NCBI GenBank assembly: GCA_914767715.1
Contig: OU612065.1
Span: forward strand, 37,944,001-38,008,000
Length of the DNA: 64,000 nt
Source: Membranipora membranacea
Taxonomy: Eukaryota; Bryozoa; Gymnolaemata; Cheilostomatida; Membraniporidae
Reading direction: 5' to 3'
Shown here: positions 27,620 to 47,915 of the stretch, in pieces
Layout of the letters: every line of letters begins with the position of its first letter
Position numbering within the stretch: position 1 is the first letter of the stretch
The notes under the pieces: model-generated
The model's input: only the letters and a program-made list of their open reading frames with translations
Databases searched by the model: none
What the model was told of the DNA's origin: nothing
Position numbers and translations under genes: made by a program

Positions 27620-28489
27620 AAGCTTTATCAAGACATGCTATGTGGTATTGTACATTATCATTTGCTGCTGGACTGGATACATGACTTCCTGTGTAACCGA
27701 TCGCAGACAGTGGTGCTGGATGGAGCTAAATCTTAATCCATTCCACCCAGTGACATCCGGAGTCCCACAGGGGTCGATGTTGGGTCCAGTGTTGTTTTTG
27801 GTGTATATCAACGATCTCCCCAGTCATGTTGATTGCTCTGCTGGCCTATTTGCTGATGATACCCTGATGTACCAAAATGTAGACAACACAAATGATGAGA
27901 GATTTCAAGCAAACTTGGAGTCACTGAACACCTGGGCTAAAACCTGGGGGATGAGTTTTAATGCTAAGAAGTGTAAGATTATTGCCTTCCATCCCCAGAG
28001 AACAGTCCCAGAGTACACTATGGACAATATAGTGCTGGAGCAAACAGATCACTGCAAATACTTGGGAGTGATACTGCAGTCAGATCTAAAGTTCACTGAC
28101 CACATAGCCGACAAAATCTTCAGCGCCTGTGCCTGGGATCCTTCCACAAAGAGGGAGATCGAGGCACTCGAGATTGTGCAAAGCCAAGGTGTGAGAATGA
28201 TCTGTGGATTGAAGGGGAGGAGAGGTGTTACGGAAGCAAAGGAGAAATTGCAGCTGGAACAGCTAGTTATTCGGCGGAAGAACTCCAGGGTAAAGCTCCT
28301 ACACAAGGTACTGTCAAGAGAGGAGGCCCACCCTGCACTCTGCACATCCTCGATGAAATAATAAACCAGCCCCATACTACAGTCTCGACAAGATCACAAA
28401 CACGGAACGAGCCACGCTCTATCGCTGCCACAGGGAACTGTTTTCATAACAGTTTTCTACCCCGGACAATATGGGATATGAAAATCTAA
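27620..28489 (+). pseudogene. Decayed LINE (CR1/jockey-like) reverse transcriptase, C-terminal half
   Basis: The longest frame (about 27735-28361) carries the non-LTR retrotransposon signature SGVPQGSMLGPVLFLVYIND followed by the catalytic FADD box (27849-27860) and NAKKCK. Upstream, DWIHDFLCNRSQTVVLDG is readable only in another frame, so a frameshift lies near 27735. A second shift near 28340 is needed to continue into the family's usual ending, NSFLPRTIWDM, which stops at 28487-28489. Between DHIADKIFSACA and WDPSTKREIEALE a block of several tens of residues usually present in these enzymes is missing, so there is also an internal deletion. It is a 5'-truncated, dead copy. The endonuclease domain is absent. 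Confidence 0.85.
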
Positions 28490-30021
28490 GGACAATCAGA
28501 GGACAATACTACTGATGCCCTACTGGATGGGTACATGTACCCACTCTGAACCCAAATGCCCTACCCATGGGATGGTATTCTGGAACAATGTCCAAACCTT
28601 ATGTATTTATGTCCAAAAACTGAGGCACGCGCCTTACGCCCCCCTAGGCAGTCTAGCGTGATGTCGTCTTTGATACGAGCTACTTTAGCAATCTATGCTA
28701 GTTCACAGCACTTGAATAATGAGAGTGGTAGGTTTACTGATGACTGATGGTACTGATATAATCTTGCAGATCATCTTTTATTAATTCTACGCAATATCTT
28801 GTCGTACTATTTCACCGTAAAGTCTGAAAAGATGTTATAAAAAACAATGGTAAGGCTCTAGAGTCAATTAGCTTGAATCAATATATAAAATACAAGCAAA
28901 CATGTATATGCGAAGTATGCAAATACAGAAAGAAATGCTGCAAAGGAGTGTTTATCAAGAGTTTGTGTAAAAATATGGTAATAAAAGGAAAATATCGTTC
29001 CTTTAGCTCCTTCCAAGTGTGTGCTTTCTTATGATGGTACGTTCTTGATTATGACTTGGAAAATTGTATCTTAAATATTCCAGTCAGAGAAAATGTAAAT
29101 AATAGTATTTAAATGTGTACGCACTACGCAGGTGGAAATAATATATTACATGATTCTCCTCTGGCACTCGATAGGTAACTGAGAGAGGACCGAATTGACC
29201 CTAGACACCGAGTTCAGAGTTGGGCAACATAACAATAGGGACACCAGGCTGACCAGTTCTCTAGACCAATCGCACGATAGCAAGAGGGCACCGAAACCAA
29301 GATCAAACGAACTCCCACCATTGTCCGAAGACTCCCGCAACACTCACTCCAAGCCGCCAGCACTATGCCACTCCATTGTTTCCAAAATGCCTGATTTAGC
29401 AGTTTTAAGGATTAGTGGATGTCATTTTATTATGCTATGACAACTCTGACGAACTCATTGATAGATATAATCTACCAAATTACATCTAACAATTGAAATA
29501 AACCTTCACTCAGACTTAACATAAAATCATTATTGTTATCTTATCAGCTATCTTTACAGCTACCACATAATTTCTTAGCTCATCATGGTTGGTCATCCAC
29601 AATCAGTGGGTGGGGCCCTGTCAACAGTTGATTTTTGACATGACGTGGACAACGACCACGACTTGACTTAGTGTCAATCAATGCAATGATGTTGATTCAA
29701 CTAAGGAAGTGGTCTTTTTTGTACTATTTTTCATGCATCATGATAATGATCTGGAGCTAGTTAAACACTACTGACTCGACTACCATGAATAATTGTTTGA
29801 TGGCGTGGGATGGAAATTGCCCCCAAAGACAAAATCTGTATCAAAAAAAGCCACCCATGGCTCATAATAATACAATAAAATGATCATTGCACAGACATAT
29901 CGCAGTTTACATTATTATCTTATGTATATGTAGGACATACAGGATTCTGGAATAGACTGGATTATGTAATCACTGGGGAGGCTAAACAAAAGGATTGTAC
30001 ACTACGTTTTTAGCTGAACGA
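28490..30021. other. Intergenic region, probable SFR1 promoter side
   Basis: No supported gene. A less AT-rich block at about 29150-29400 is open on both strands but has no homology I recognise and no consistent exon structure. Confidence 0.4.
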
Positions 30022-31172
30022 ATGTATGAGAGGTTGTTTGCCGACCGAACAATGGATCCAAACACATCTGGGACTACAGACAGCATCAATTCAGCTTGCA
30101 CCCCTATAATATCAAGAAAGGTATGAGCCTAGCATAAACTCATAGAGGAAAGATTTGACGGACATAGTAGCTGGTACATGTGTGGTCTCAGGCATATACT
30201 AGTCCCTACCTGTGCACTCTGAGGTTTGGTGCATTGATTTTTACATCCTAATCTGTTCAGTAGTTCTTCCCAATCTCATTATGACGCACAAACATGCCTT
30301 TCATCATTTAAACTACAAAATAAAATTAGCTTATGAAAAATATTTGCTTTGCATTACAAACTGATATGCATTTTTTGTATTCGTGTGCATGTATTTTATA
30401 TTCCTCGAGTAAAAAGGTTCAATATTTGGCAAAAATTTCTGATTACTTCTATATGTATATGTATATATTTCTTATATTCCTGAGCAGAACAAGTTAGTTC
30501 CGTGTGTGGTGAGAGAGTGATAATGCAAAAGTCAGGTATTCATACACACAGCTTTAAAAGTTTTTATATTGCCTGATGGTGTTTTTGTTGCAGAGAAAAT
30601 CCCTTGGTCTGGGGTTATCAGCTGGTTCGGCCAAGAAGAAATCGGGTTTTCGGACACCATTTAAAAGTTCTGTAGACAACATAGTACCAAACTCCACATC
30701 ACAAACCAGCTGTAGTACACCACAATCTGTAAGCCTGCTAACTGCAGAAGACAATGCAAATTTAAATGCACCTAATCATTCAACAGATTGCCCAAGTAAA
30801 CCCTCTACTGGTGAAAGTGCCAGCACCCCAAAGTTATTGCAGAAAAAGTCTTTGATAAGAAGAAATTTCAAATTGCCATTTGTGTCCAACTCAACCGCAA
30901 CGGCTGCACAAACGGATGAAAAGGTTATTATGGCCGAAAAACTCACCGATGCAAAAGAGGAGCTGAGGAGGTTAAAGTTGGTAGAATATCACAGAAAGCA
31001 CAATGATCTCTCCACACTATCACAGCTTACAGAGAAGTGGAGAGAAGCCGGACATCAAGCTCTGCATGAGCTACACGACCGCATTCATTGTGAACCTAAA
31101 CCTACCAAGGAGGAACTACTCCAGCAACTACGGATACCATTAGAACATTTTAATTGCGATTGTGATGATTGA
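30022..31172 (+). CDS. SFR1: SFR1/MEI5 homologue, recombination mediator, 215-225 aa
   Basis: Two exons: 30022 (or 30052)-30120 and 30594-31172, joined in phase 0. SFR1 with SWI5 forms a complex that stabilises RAD51 filaments in homologous recombination. The N-terminal part holds the family motif FRTPFKS, seen in SFR1 proteins, within a Ser/Thr-rich disordered region. The C-terminal part has the SWI5-binding coiled-coil helix: EELRRLKLVEYHRKHNDLS, a stretch with LTEKWREAGHQALHELHD, and a short ending with EELLQQLRIPLEHF. This order and spacing match vertebrate SFR1 as I know it. Two in-frame ATGs (30022 and 30052) are possible starts; neither is decided by the sequence. An AATAAA at 31241-31246, about 70 bp after the stop, is a good polyadenylation signal. 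Confidence 0.85.
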
Positions 31173-31240
31173 AAAGTTTACGTATGTTTTGTTGTTACGT
31201 TATAAAATTTTATTTTGCTACTCTGTAGTGCCAATAATGA

Positions 31241-31246
31241 AATAAA
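31241..31246 (+). terminator. Polyadenylation signal AATAAA of SFR1
   Basis: Canonical hexamer about 70 bp downstream of the SFR1 stop codon and before the convergent gene's stop at 31556. Confidence 0.6.
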
Positions 31247-31555
31247 AATACAGTGATATGATGAAAATTCTCAATAAGTCAGCTCAGCATGAAAGTCTTT
31301 TATTGCACACAAAAACCCCACATATCCAAATACGAAATAATTAAATAAAATATCCAAGAGAAACCCGTTGGTACACAAATGGCTGCCCAACTAAAAAAAC
31401 ATTCAATAATTATCAAATATAAATTACAAGCATACATACATGGGGCCAATATTTATTACAGTTGGCTGGGCCATTCTCTATATACATTGAATAAATATAT
31501 TCCTCTAATGTTTTGAGATCACGGGTTACGAGGATTATGTCAGTGATATTGTAGT

Positions 31556-33938
31556 CTATGAGTCGTTCCCTTCAGCTATATTAACCAAATCCTCCTCATC
31601 TTCAGATAATAAACACGGCTCAAACGCTTCACTAATCTGCTCACATGTAAGACTAGGATCATCTACAAAAAAAAATAACAGCTTAGACAAATCGGGTATT
31701 TGTGTGTGTGTGTTTAATTCTATGAACGTTTCTTGTTCCAGTTAGCTAGGATAGAAAATCTAACATTGATGCTCCCAACTTGATTCCTGTCCATGAAATT
31801 AGGGCGCAAGGAACATTGAAGACATTAGAATGTGAAAAGAATTCAACTGTAAGAATCAAAGAACTCAAGGATTGATGATTATTATTGTAATAAAAAACAA
31901 TAAAATAATTGAGAAAATTTATTTTAAGACTGAAAAATGTGATTCATGCCTTAATGGTTCCCCTCCCCAATAACTAATGAGATCGTTCAGGCGGTTTTAG
32001 TTTTAGCCTGACAGGCGAGTTCAGTCTTATATGATTTGTTTGTATGAAGAGTTGCCCTGCCATATACCAAGAGGCAGCAACTCCCTAATGATTCATATAT
32101 TATGTAAACTATTCTCTTTGAGAACAGTTTACGAGCTACCACCATAGAAATACACTATATAGGGCATTAGGCGTGTCATGAAAAACAAAACACCACTGGA
32201 TTGTTAAAAAATCTGGAGGCTACATTTTTGACATTACTGCCGAATTACTGATGCGGCACAATTCAATGTTGTCACCTGGATTATCATCTATCAATTATAA
32301 GCCTGAACAAACCAGTACATTGTACTGTCCAGGTGTATTAATTCTATAGCCACCACTAACCTGAGAAAGGGCAGAACCTGGTAAGAGAAGGCCACTGGAT
32401 AACCTCCTCCTTATCCTCCTCCTCTGAGTCAGCGTTGTGTGGTATACAGAATATCTTACGTAGAATGGCAGCAGCTGGTCGCTGGTCAAACCTCATTATA
32501 TCATCATATGTATCTGTAATAGACGTATACCATGGTCACCATTTTGCACCTTCTTCTGACGTGTTGTAGTGTGTTTTTCAATACTTTCATTGGATAGAAG
32601 CTGGCATCATCAACATAATACACTAATATGTATTTTTTTGCTTTATTGTTAAACAGATGGTATGGCATTAGTGAAATCGAATAACCCTTCCGGTGGAAAC
32701 AAAGATGGCCTGTACTTCATGGGATTACCATCTGTCTTTATGTGGATTGAAATGACCTTTGAATTAGGGCATAATACTCCCAAATGATACGCGCTAAATG
32801 CATTTCTTTGGGTACTATAGAGCATCTAATAATCCGATAAAACAAAATATCAACAATATTTTGGGAAATTTTATGACTGTGGATGTCTGCTATCTGATCA
32901 TGAGGGCACAATCAGAAAACATGTGAATGTTTACCGATGACCGAAACAACAAAGTCAAATTCTTCAATAAAATGATAAAAATTTAGATTGAATAAATTTA
33001 CTTATTAGCTTAATCTAAATGCAATAGTCTGTTTTTTTTTTAATCTTCTTTCCATACTCGCTCAAATCTATCTATTTCCATGTAAATGATTTTAGGATAA
33101 TAAAAAGTATGAGGCATCGGTGGCAGTCACTAACAAAATCATTGACAGACAGATACTGTACCTGGCTCGAGGGAAGGAGGTGGCATACTTTCTATCTCAT
33201 CATCAGCTTTCACCCTGGCTTTGACCTGTCAGGAAATATCGAAAAAGAATCTTATACTTCTCGCTTTGACAAAGACATACATTCGGTTACATTTTGCTAG
33301 AATAGACATTGACTTATATCCCCCCTTTGGTTTTCCTCTGATAGCAGAACGTCTTAAAATGAACATCAATAAAGTTGCCTAGTATGAAGCGTAAGGACCC
33401 TGTCTGGCGTGTCTAGCATTACGTCATCATAAGATAGGTATAATCACCAGACATCTGGTCATTAGCCTAGATGAATTTTACATAAGATGAAGCTACACAG
33501 ATATAAATACTTATTAGTAGAATTTATGTATGAATGTTATATGTATTCTTATATAAGAATATCGACACAATAATTGTAATCCATAAACAGTGCCAGCGAA
33601 GGGTATATCTCATCTACGAACCACTGCAGTCCACTGACTACTGGGAGTTGTTGGACCCCCAGGTGTGCTTCGACCTGCCTACAAACTGAGAGCAAATTGG
33701 CGCAGTCATTGCAGCCTCGCCCTTAAGGCACACTATTTCGCCGCCACGATGTGGTGAGTGACCAACCATTGGGATTTTAACCAACATTTTAACCAACATA
33801 AGATATGTGTAACAGAACTTTCTAATCCTACCTGTACTCTTTTCTTCACAGTTGGATGTTGTGTCGGAGCCACCTTGTTCTCGAAGGCTGACATATTGGT
33901 ATCTCTCAATGTCAGGCCACTGAGTGAGCCACTCTTTC
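31556..33938 (-). CDS. Small acidic protein, 3' four exons (partial); identity unknown, weakly securin-like
   Basis: Exons (minus strand order): 33938-33832, 33225-33162, 32513-32361, 31662-31556, ending in TAG. Donors and acceptors are canonical and junction phases agree (0, 1, 1). The 143-codon reading has a basic N-terminal part (HPTVKKRVQVKARVK), then DDEIESMPPPSLEPDTYDDI, a hydrophobic helix-like AAAILRKIF, and a very acidic tail (SEEEDKEEV; LLSEDEEDLVNIAEG). The first exon here enters with a 2-nt codon remainder, so an upstream exon is expected, but I could not find one that fits; translation could instead begin at the in-frame ATG at 33894. The basic-then-acidic layout and the EIExMPP block recall securin (PTTG1-type), but no KEN box or good D-box is visible in these exons, so I give no symbol. 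Confidence 0.6.
33620..33795 (+). mobile_element. 5'-truncated copy of the SINE at 40571-40830
   Basis: From CACTGCAGTCC onward this matches the body of the SINE in GOT1 intron 4 (shared blocks include CCCCCAGGTGTGCT, GAGAGCAAATTGGCGCAG and the TTTTAACCAAC tail) with scattered mismatches. The tRNA-like head is missing. It lies just upstream of the first known exon of the minus-strand acidic-protein gene, within its third known intron. Confidence 0.75.
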
Positions 33939-35499
33939 CTATTGAAGAAAAAAAATCATATCAAGTTTCAAAAACTTTAATTATCTTGATGAGCCATTCA
34001 TGCTTAGAACAATTGTACCAGCTATATAGATATTTCACCTGATTGTGTATTAGCAGATTTACCTGATTATGCTCGTTATACACACTGTCTCCAGATGGTC
34101 GACACAAATCTTGTTTTTTTAAAATGGATATTCTGTTTCTATTGGCACTAAGCACGATATGTAACAAGTAGCTGCCTCAATCAGCAAATAAAAAACATCT
34201 ATTTAACAATGTATTGTACAGCATGAGGTTTTTTTCATATAGTGGAAAGAAAACCAATTAATGTGATTTTCTTATACTCTGCTTCAAATTGTGTATGACT
34301 CGCCTCTTGCTGTGACAGATTGAGTGACTGATGCTTTTCCTCTTAGCGCCCCGCCTACATTCTCATTCTCTGTGTTATTTCTCGTTGACGACAACATTCT
34401 GGTTTGTCCTGACAAATTAGAAAATAAATGATGTAAATGAGCCCTTAGCACAAATACTGTTTATTTGGCTGTCACTGACTTATACATCCAGGCACAGACA
34501 CAGGGTACAAGCAAATTTTATATAGCGCAGGAACAGTGGGACTGGATATGTAATAAGCTGAATGGAAGATTGGTAGAACACCTTTGAAATAGCATACCGG
34601 GACTAAGGAGCAATAGTGCTCATTGCCTTTACTCTCTCCTACCCTATGCACTACTACTGCAACTTATACCACTACCTACTACTACTAAGTCCTTCTCTCG
34701 ACAGTTGTGCTAAGCTTGCAAGACCAACTCTCTTTCTTTTTTCAGAAGTTTACCTACATACATGTGACCAATACAATGGCAATGGAGTATAAAAGTCATT
34801 CTTCTGCCTTCTTCTGTTACTCACTGAATTCATTTATTAAGTGAGCTCTGGGAGTGCTACTAACTTAAAGACTAAATAATAAGCTAGGATACAATAAAAC
34901 TAACTAACTTATATTATTAAGTAAGTTAGTTACTTGTAGATAGTACTATACTAATTAAATTTATTATAAGTAGTGCTGGTTGATGTCCACTCAGTCACTG
35001 TTGTGAAATATGGATCATCCCTGTCTGTTTATAAATTCAATACCTTTTTTATTAGTATCTACTGTAGAGGTTCTCAGCAGTCCTTATCAGCCACAGGATA
35101 AAGTCTTTATGTTGTTATTCTCTAAAAATTCTGTTTCATATTTCCCAGAATTAAAATGAATTGAAATTTATGTATGCAAGAGAAATGAATTCGATATTTT
35201 ATAATTATTATTATTTACCTGCAACTGCTATGCCTCAGCCATTCAGCTAAGCAACAAGCAAAAACTGAAATAGTGCATCATAGTCCAAAATGTGTAATAC
35301 TAGGTAACTAAACTAGTTTCAAATTATTGTGTGTTGCTTTAAAATAACACTCATATGAGTGCATTTTATGAAGTATTCAGCATCTGAACATCTTCACTCA
35401 CTGCATGCATGATATATAGTTATAATACACAACATAGCACTATTTTTTCACACAACTGGTTGCAGCTGCAGTGAGGGAAGTTGAGATATTTATACCACT
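33939..35499. other. Region between divergent genes
   Basis: It should hold the GOT1 promoter and the missing 5' end of the minus-strand acidic-protein gene. Minus-strand open stretches at about 34060-34167 and 34290-34400 (starting MLSSTRNNTENE) have possible donors, but their phases do not fit the next known exon, so I do not call them. Confidence 0.4.
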
Positions 35500-43116
<7,617 letters not shown>

Positions 43117-44142
43117 TCCTTAGTGATGTGATCGATCATCGGACTTACTACAGAAGAGACCTCAAACATTTTTAAACCCAAAACATATCATCACTGCACA
43201 CTGGTAAACTCAGTTCTATGGAACACTTAGAGAATGATTCTTCCCTTTTTATAATCATTGAAGTTTGATTTTGAATCTCCTGAGATAATTTGTTCCCTTC
43301 TATAATTTTACAAGATATCCTCTACTGCACAATTATAAACTTGTGCCGCGGATCACTTTTTTGATAGGAGTTGCGTTGTTATGTTTGTCTTTTGTAGAAT
43401 AAGGCATGGATTTGCGTATATACAGTAATTTATTTTCGTAATCAAATGGCTTAAATATATTGATGCGTGAAAAAGATCTACTTGTTCTAACTGGAATATA
43501 CAGTTTCATGCAGAATCCTCAACTAGGGCAAGTAAAAATAATAATGGTTGCAAAATAATAAGGAAGCAGTCTTAGGCTGCATAATAGGATTATCTTCCCT
43601 CAGTTTATAACAGACAATCCGACATAACTGTCAACTGATTTGAATATAACATAATATTACTATAACTTCATAAAAAAATATAAGAGGGTACAAAAATAAT
43701 CTTTTGGATTGCATTAGTTGAATGGAGGGCCAATGATATTTATTTTCCGTAATCTGACGGGGGCATCTCTTATTGACCAATTTAAATAAGTTCATAGAAA
43801 AAAGTTCACACCATACAAGACGCGATCAAGGATTGCAATAGAAAAACTGGAATGGCAACAGCTTACATAGAAGCAAAGATTATAAATAGTCATTGATAGA
43901 TGCGATATATATATATTAATTATAAAACATCAGCAGAGAAATGTGATGTATAAGAAGGCTGACTAGGATAAAACTATGATTGGGTGATGAGGCTGATACT
44001 CAGCAGAGAGCAATTCACTACTTAAAGTGAAGGTAGGGTATTACTGAGGTCTAAACAGACACAATACCAAGACTAACATCAGCTGCTAGAAGTTAGAAAT
44101 TCCTGAGCACATCTACCATTAGCTGAGCTGATAGAGGGAGGG

Positions 44143-47100
44143 TCACAAATATGTTTTCACTGGAAGGTTGGCTTCCTTGCGTATTTCTTCAATCCAGGAA
44201 TACATTTCATCGACACTATCAAACTAAAACACACTCATCATTAAGAACAAAAAAAAAACAAGTGAACATTGAGCATTGAGGATTATAGGCCAGCCTTAAA
44301 TATATATTGTGGCCATACAGTTTAAAAGTATCCATATGTATCCAGCATCTTCAAAGTAGCTCAGATATCGAATCTTATTAGCAGTTCTCAATGAAATAGG
44401 TGGTAAACGTGCTTTATAGCTAAAATATGTTTCCTAGACAGAGGGGGGGGGGTGTACCTGTGACAGGCAGAGACCAGTGATGATTATAGAGGGGGGGGGG
44501 TGTACCCGTGACAGGCAGAGACCAGTGATGATTATAGGTTGCCAAAACTTCCTTCTCAAATGGAATGCTCACACCCAAACCTAACTCTATAAGCGCTGGA
44601 TCTTTGATTAGCTAAGTAAGAGAATTAACGTACCTGCATATAAAAAGTTCTGCTTGGAGTGATGATGTCCATTAGATTACTTCTCACTGAGGCGATCTCT
44701 CTGAAATGTTTTAAAAATTATATTTTATCGAGAATACCTCCGAAAGATATTCAGGATACTGGCAAATATCACAACTGTTGGTAATAACTCGGACAAGAGT
44801 GTTAGGTTTGTGGAATTAGTTTACTACGCAGTTACTGTTGGTGATTGTAAACAGTCAAGCAAAAGAGATGCTTAAACAATCTGACATTTTAGTTTATCTT
44901 CTCACAAGTCTGATCTGATTAAGGTAAAACCATGGTGGTAAGTTTTCAGACGAACCTTTATATTGTGCACCAACAGTGTGTCAGAAAGATATCATTGGAT
45001 TCACTTACCCATCTGATTTCTTACAATCTTTAACTTTATTCAGTGATACAGATTTGAGAGGTTTAGCTGCCTAGAAATATAAATAATATGATCAAATTAG
45101 GAGCCATTCTGATAAGTAACATAGGGGCAATGAAAAACATATGTGCACTTGATTTTTTATTGTGTTATAAAATTCCTAATGACAGAGCGGAGCATCATGT
45201 CGATGGACCAATTAAAAACTAGTGACACACAAGAGAAGACAACACTGTTGAAGTTTGACAGGTATATCATTATTAGTATTATACATTTATATCGGCACTG
45301 GATGTTTAATAGGCTGGTAAAGATCCTCACAAATTCATTTTTATAGTATGCAATATCCTTTCCAGTTAGCCGTAGAAATCTTCTCTTCCAATTTTTCATC
45401 TGCAAATAAAACATTTTACTCAGTTCTCCTGTGAACTTAACTTGGAAAGTTGGGGTACTGAGCAATCGGAGTAATGAAATACGAGTTACGAGGACCACTA
45501 TAACATTATTCACCATTGCTTCACAGCACAAATTCCAAAATAGCCACAGATGACTCTGTAATAAGGTAATTGACCATGTCATCAAGTTCTAGAGTAAACG
45601 TGTGTAGGTCATTAGTAACTACTTCCTTCCTAACATTTATAGCGTAAAGCCGTCACAACGAATCATGCTAGTAATTAAGTTTCACACATAATTTGAATTT
45701 ATCATGACAACAGTGAATCACCGTGTACCCCATCTGCTATCTACATATTGATAGATAAAACAAACACTCTTGTATTCCCATATCTCTATATATTACTAAT
45801 ATATACCCTTGCTTCTATATATATTACCAACACATACCCTAGCTCCTATATATTACTAATACATACCCTTGCTCCTTGTTTGACACAGTATCCAGATTTA
45901 ACGATGACTCGATTATCAGCTGAGGGTAGAAAGTTTAAGCTGTCAGCTGACTGATGATCTGATGACTCAGACTCATTACTAGAGTTACTTGGCTCTCTCT
46001 CTTCTTCCTCCTCACATAAATCTGACTCACTTATCTAAATATGAGATCATAGTGTCATCAGCTGCCGATCTCACTTAGACAGCGTGGTGTCACCATATGT
46101 AACTGTTGTATTATATATCTTGGTTTTAATTAAAGGTGACATTTACACAATCTAAATAGCAAGATTGCACTGAGAATGACACATGGGTTCAGTGGAGTAA
46201 GTTAAAATACCTAAGCTATGAGGCACCAATTGCTCGCAACTTTTTTGTGTGGTAATAGCAACCACACATTTTTACACCCTGCTGCATAATTTTCTGTGTA
46301 TTCAGTCTTTTTATCAAGAATAATAATATTGTATGCACACGAAAAATATGTCAGCCTTTTCCGTTGATTAAAATCGACTCAACGAAAAGTTTGGAGACAA
46401 TGGACTCACTTGATCGAGAATTGGCGTCTGTATAACCTTGCCACCGATTACTGTTGCCTCATAACTGCCGATGATTGAGACTCTATCAGGATTGAGTTGA
46501 GCAGTACTCACCTACAAAGATTGATGGGACACAAAGGCTTTTAACACATTGGTTTACAGCATGGATACTAGGCCATTACTCTGACTAGAGGTAGTTTTAA
46601 AACAGGTATTTTAATTATTCTGTAATTTTAATTTTTTGTAAGCATTTTTTAAACATTGCCGTCACACCACCAAACACACTGAACCAACAAAATCTGCTTT
46701 CAGTTTAGATCCACAATTACATTTGAGCAAGGGTCGAAGTTACATCCAGGTTCATTTCACCCTGTTGGGTAGACTTTTCATTAACAGCGTGTATGGATTT
46801 TTGTTTGAATCCTCACTCCCACCTAATAAAAATTCTTCAATCCAAATGATTTTCATATCCCTCTTCGGTTTAAAACCAGTATTTAAATAAATTAGCATTA
46901 ACTTTTCAGCTTGATGAGCCTAATCACCATAATGGAAGTTTTATGCTTGGCTTGATTCAGCTATGAGTATGACTCACGTTTATACGAGAGCTCTGCTTGA
47001 TGCAATGTATCCAATCTTCCATATCTCTCCACGATTCGGCGGCAAAATGAGTTATCTTAGCCAAGGAATGTACCGCTATAAACACACAAACATACCCCAG

Positions 47101-47915
47101 TGAAATAACCATCTTGTGAGAACAAGAAATGGGATGGGTTTTGTTGTCATGAAATAACAAACACTTAGAATGTTCAGTTGAGAAAAGCTAAACGCAATGA
47201 CTGCAAGCAACCTGTTGATTACTCGAATTGTCGGAAAATAAAATGTTTGTCCTGACTTATGAGTAATTTTACCATAGCTAACTAGATTTGATAGGATAAG
47301 TGTAAGGCCTTAATCGACAGGCACTTACCAAAACAGTATTGTCTCTTCTTTATCTTTGGAGATTCTTCAACCAGTGAAATACTGTCAGTTTTGAATTCTG
47401 TGAGGATTGGCCAACTAGCTGGACCAGATGGAATAAAAGGATCAGGGGCCTGAACCTGGAATGAAATAATCAAAATCATTTTATCCGCACTCTGATACTT
47501 ATGATCTGCATCCGACTAATCCAAAATTATATTTGATAACCATGTTAAAAGTCTAACAGATGAGGAATAGTGTCAGATATTCAAGTTCACAGTGTACATA
47601 TATATTATTATATTATTATATACACATCTTTTTACAGTTTTTACAGTACTCAGTATTTGTGAAGCAAGGTTGTATCAACCATGTGTGCATATAAGATTTG
47701 GTAAACAATGTAAGATTAAATATTCTGGAACCAATATTTATGACAAACGTTTACTATACCTGCGATGCGGCTCTCCCTTCTGTTCGTTTGTAACATATCA
47801 ACCTCTGTTGTGCGCGGTCAAGAACAATGAAACATTTAACAAAATCTGATTTCCCAGGGAGCTTGCAGAAACCCCATCCTTGGCTCACACCTTGTCGATC
47901 GTTCTGGATTGGCAT
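44143..47915 (-). CDS. PLEKHA1: TAPP-type tandem PH-domain protein, 309 aa, nine exons
   Basis: Tandem-PH adaptor; vertebrate TAPP1/2 bind PI(3,4)P2 at the plasma membrane through the C-terminal PH domain. Exons (minus order): 47915-47760, 47455-47329, 47075-46978, 46511-46410, 46034-45867, 45399-45331, 45070-45009, 44700-44634, 44223-44143, with continuous phase. A TGA lies in frame upstream of the ATG. N-terminal PH about residues 12-125 starts GWGFCKLPGKSDFVKCFIVL and ends AESWRDMEDWIHCI. A YEATVIGGKVIQTPI linker matches the conserved TAPP inter-PH segment, and an acidic Ser-rich insert follows. The C-terminal PH (about 204-300) opens KSGYCVKQGARMKNWKRRF, with the phosphoinositide-binding Lys and Arg residues, and ends ITPSRTFYMQ...MYSWIEEI. 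It is shorter than human TAPP1 (404 aa) because it stops about ten residues after the second PH domain. It may represent both PLEKHA1 and PLEKHA2. Confidence 0.92.
44441..44537. repeat. Tandem duplication of about 48 bp with G runs in TAPP last-intron region
   Basis: Two copies of a unit starting with a run of eight to ten G and continuing TGTACCTGTGACAGGCAGAG; the copies differ by one base and by G-run length. It lies in the intron between the last two coding exons. Confidence 0.85.
45792..45875. repeat. About 30-bp tandem repeat, three copies, spanning the TAPP exon 5 donor
   Basis: On the minus strand the exon ends GGAGCAAGG and the donor reads GTATGTATTAGTAATATATA. The same block (exon end plus donor plus intron start) is repeated twice more downstream in the intron, as GGAGCTAGG with GTATGTG and GAAGCAAGG with GTATATA. 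Starts on the plus strand are 45792, 45823 and 45852. Confidence 0.85.

Noticed and set aside
27321-27620. 99-codon open frame just upstream of the reverse transcriptase remnant
   Set aside because: I could not see any retrotransposon motif in it; it may be decayed element sequence but is not supported as coding.
29146-29440. Possible exon in a less AT-rich block, open on both strands
   Set aside because: A GTGAGT donor exists on the minus strand after a short ATG-initiated stretch, but no matching downstream exon was found and no family is recognisable.
34060-34400. Candidate first exons for the minus-strand acidic-protein gene
   Set aside because: Open stretches with reasonable donors exist, but they end in phases 0 where a 1-nt remainder is required by the next exon, so joining them would create stops.
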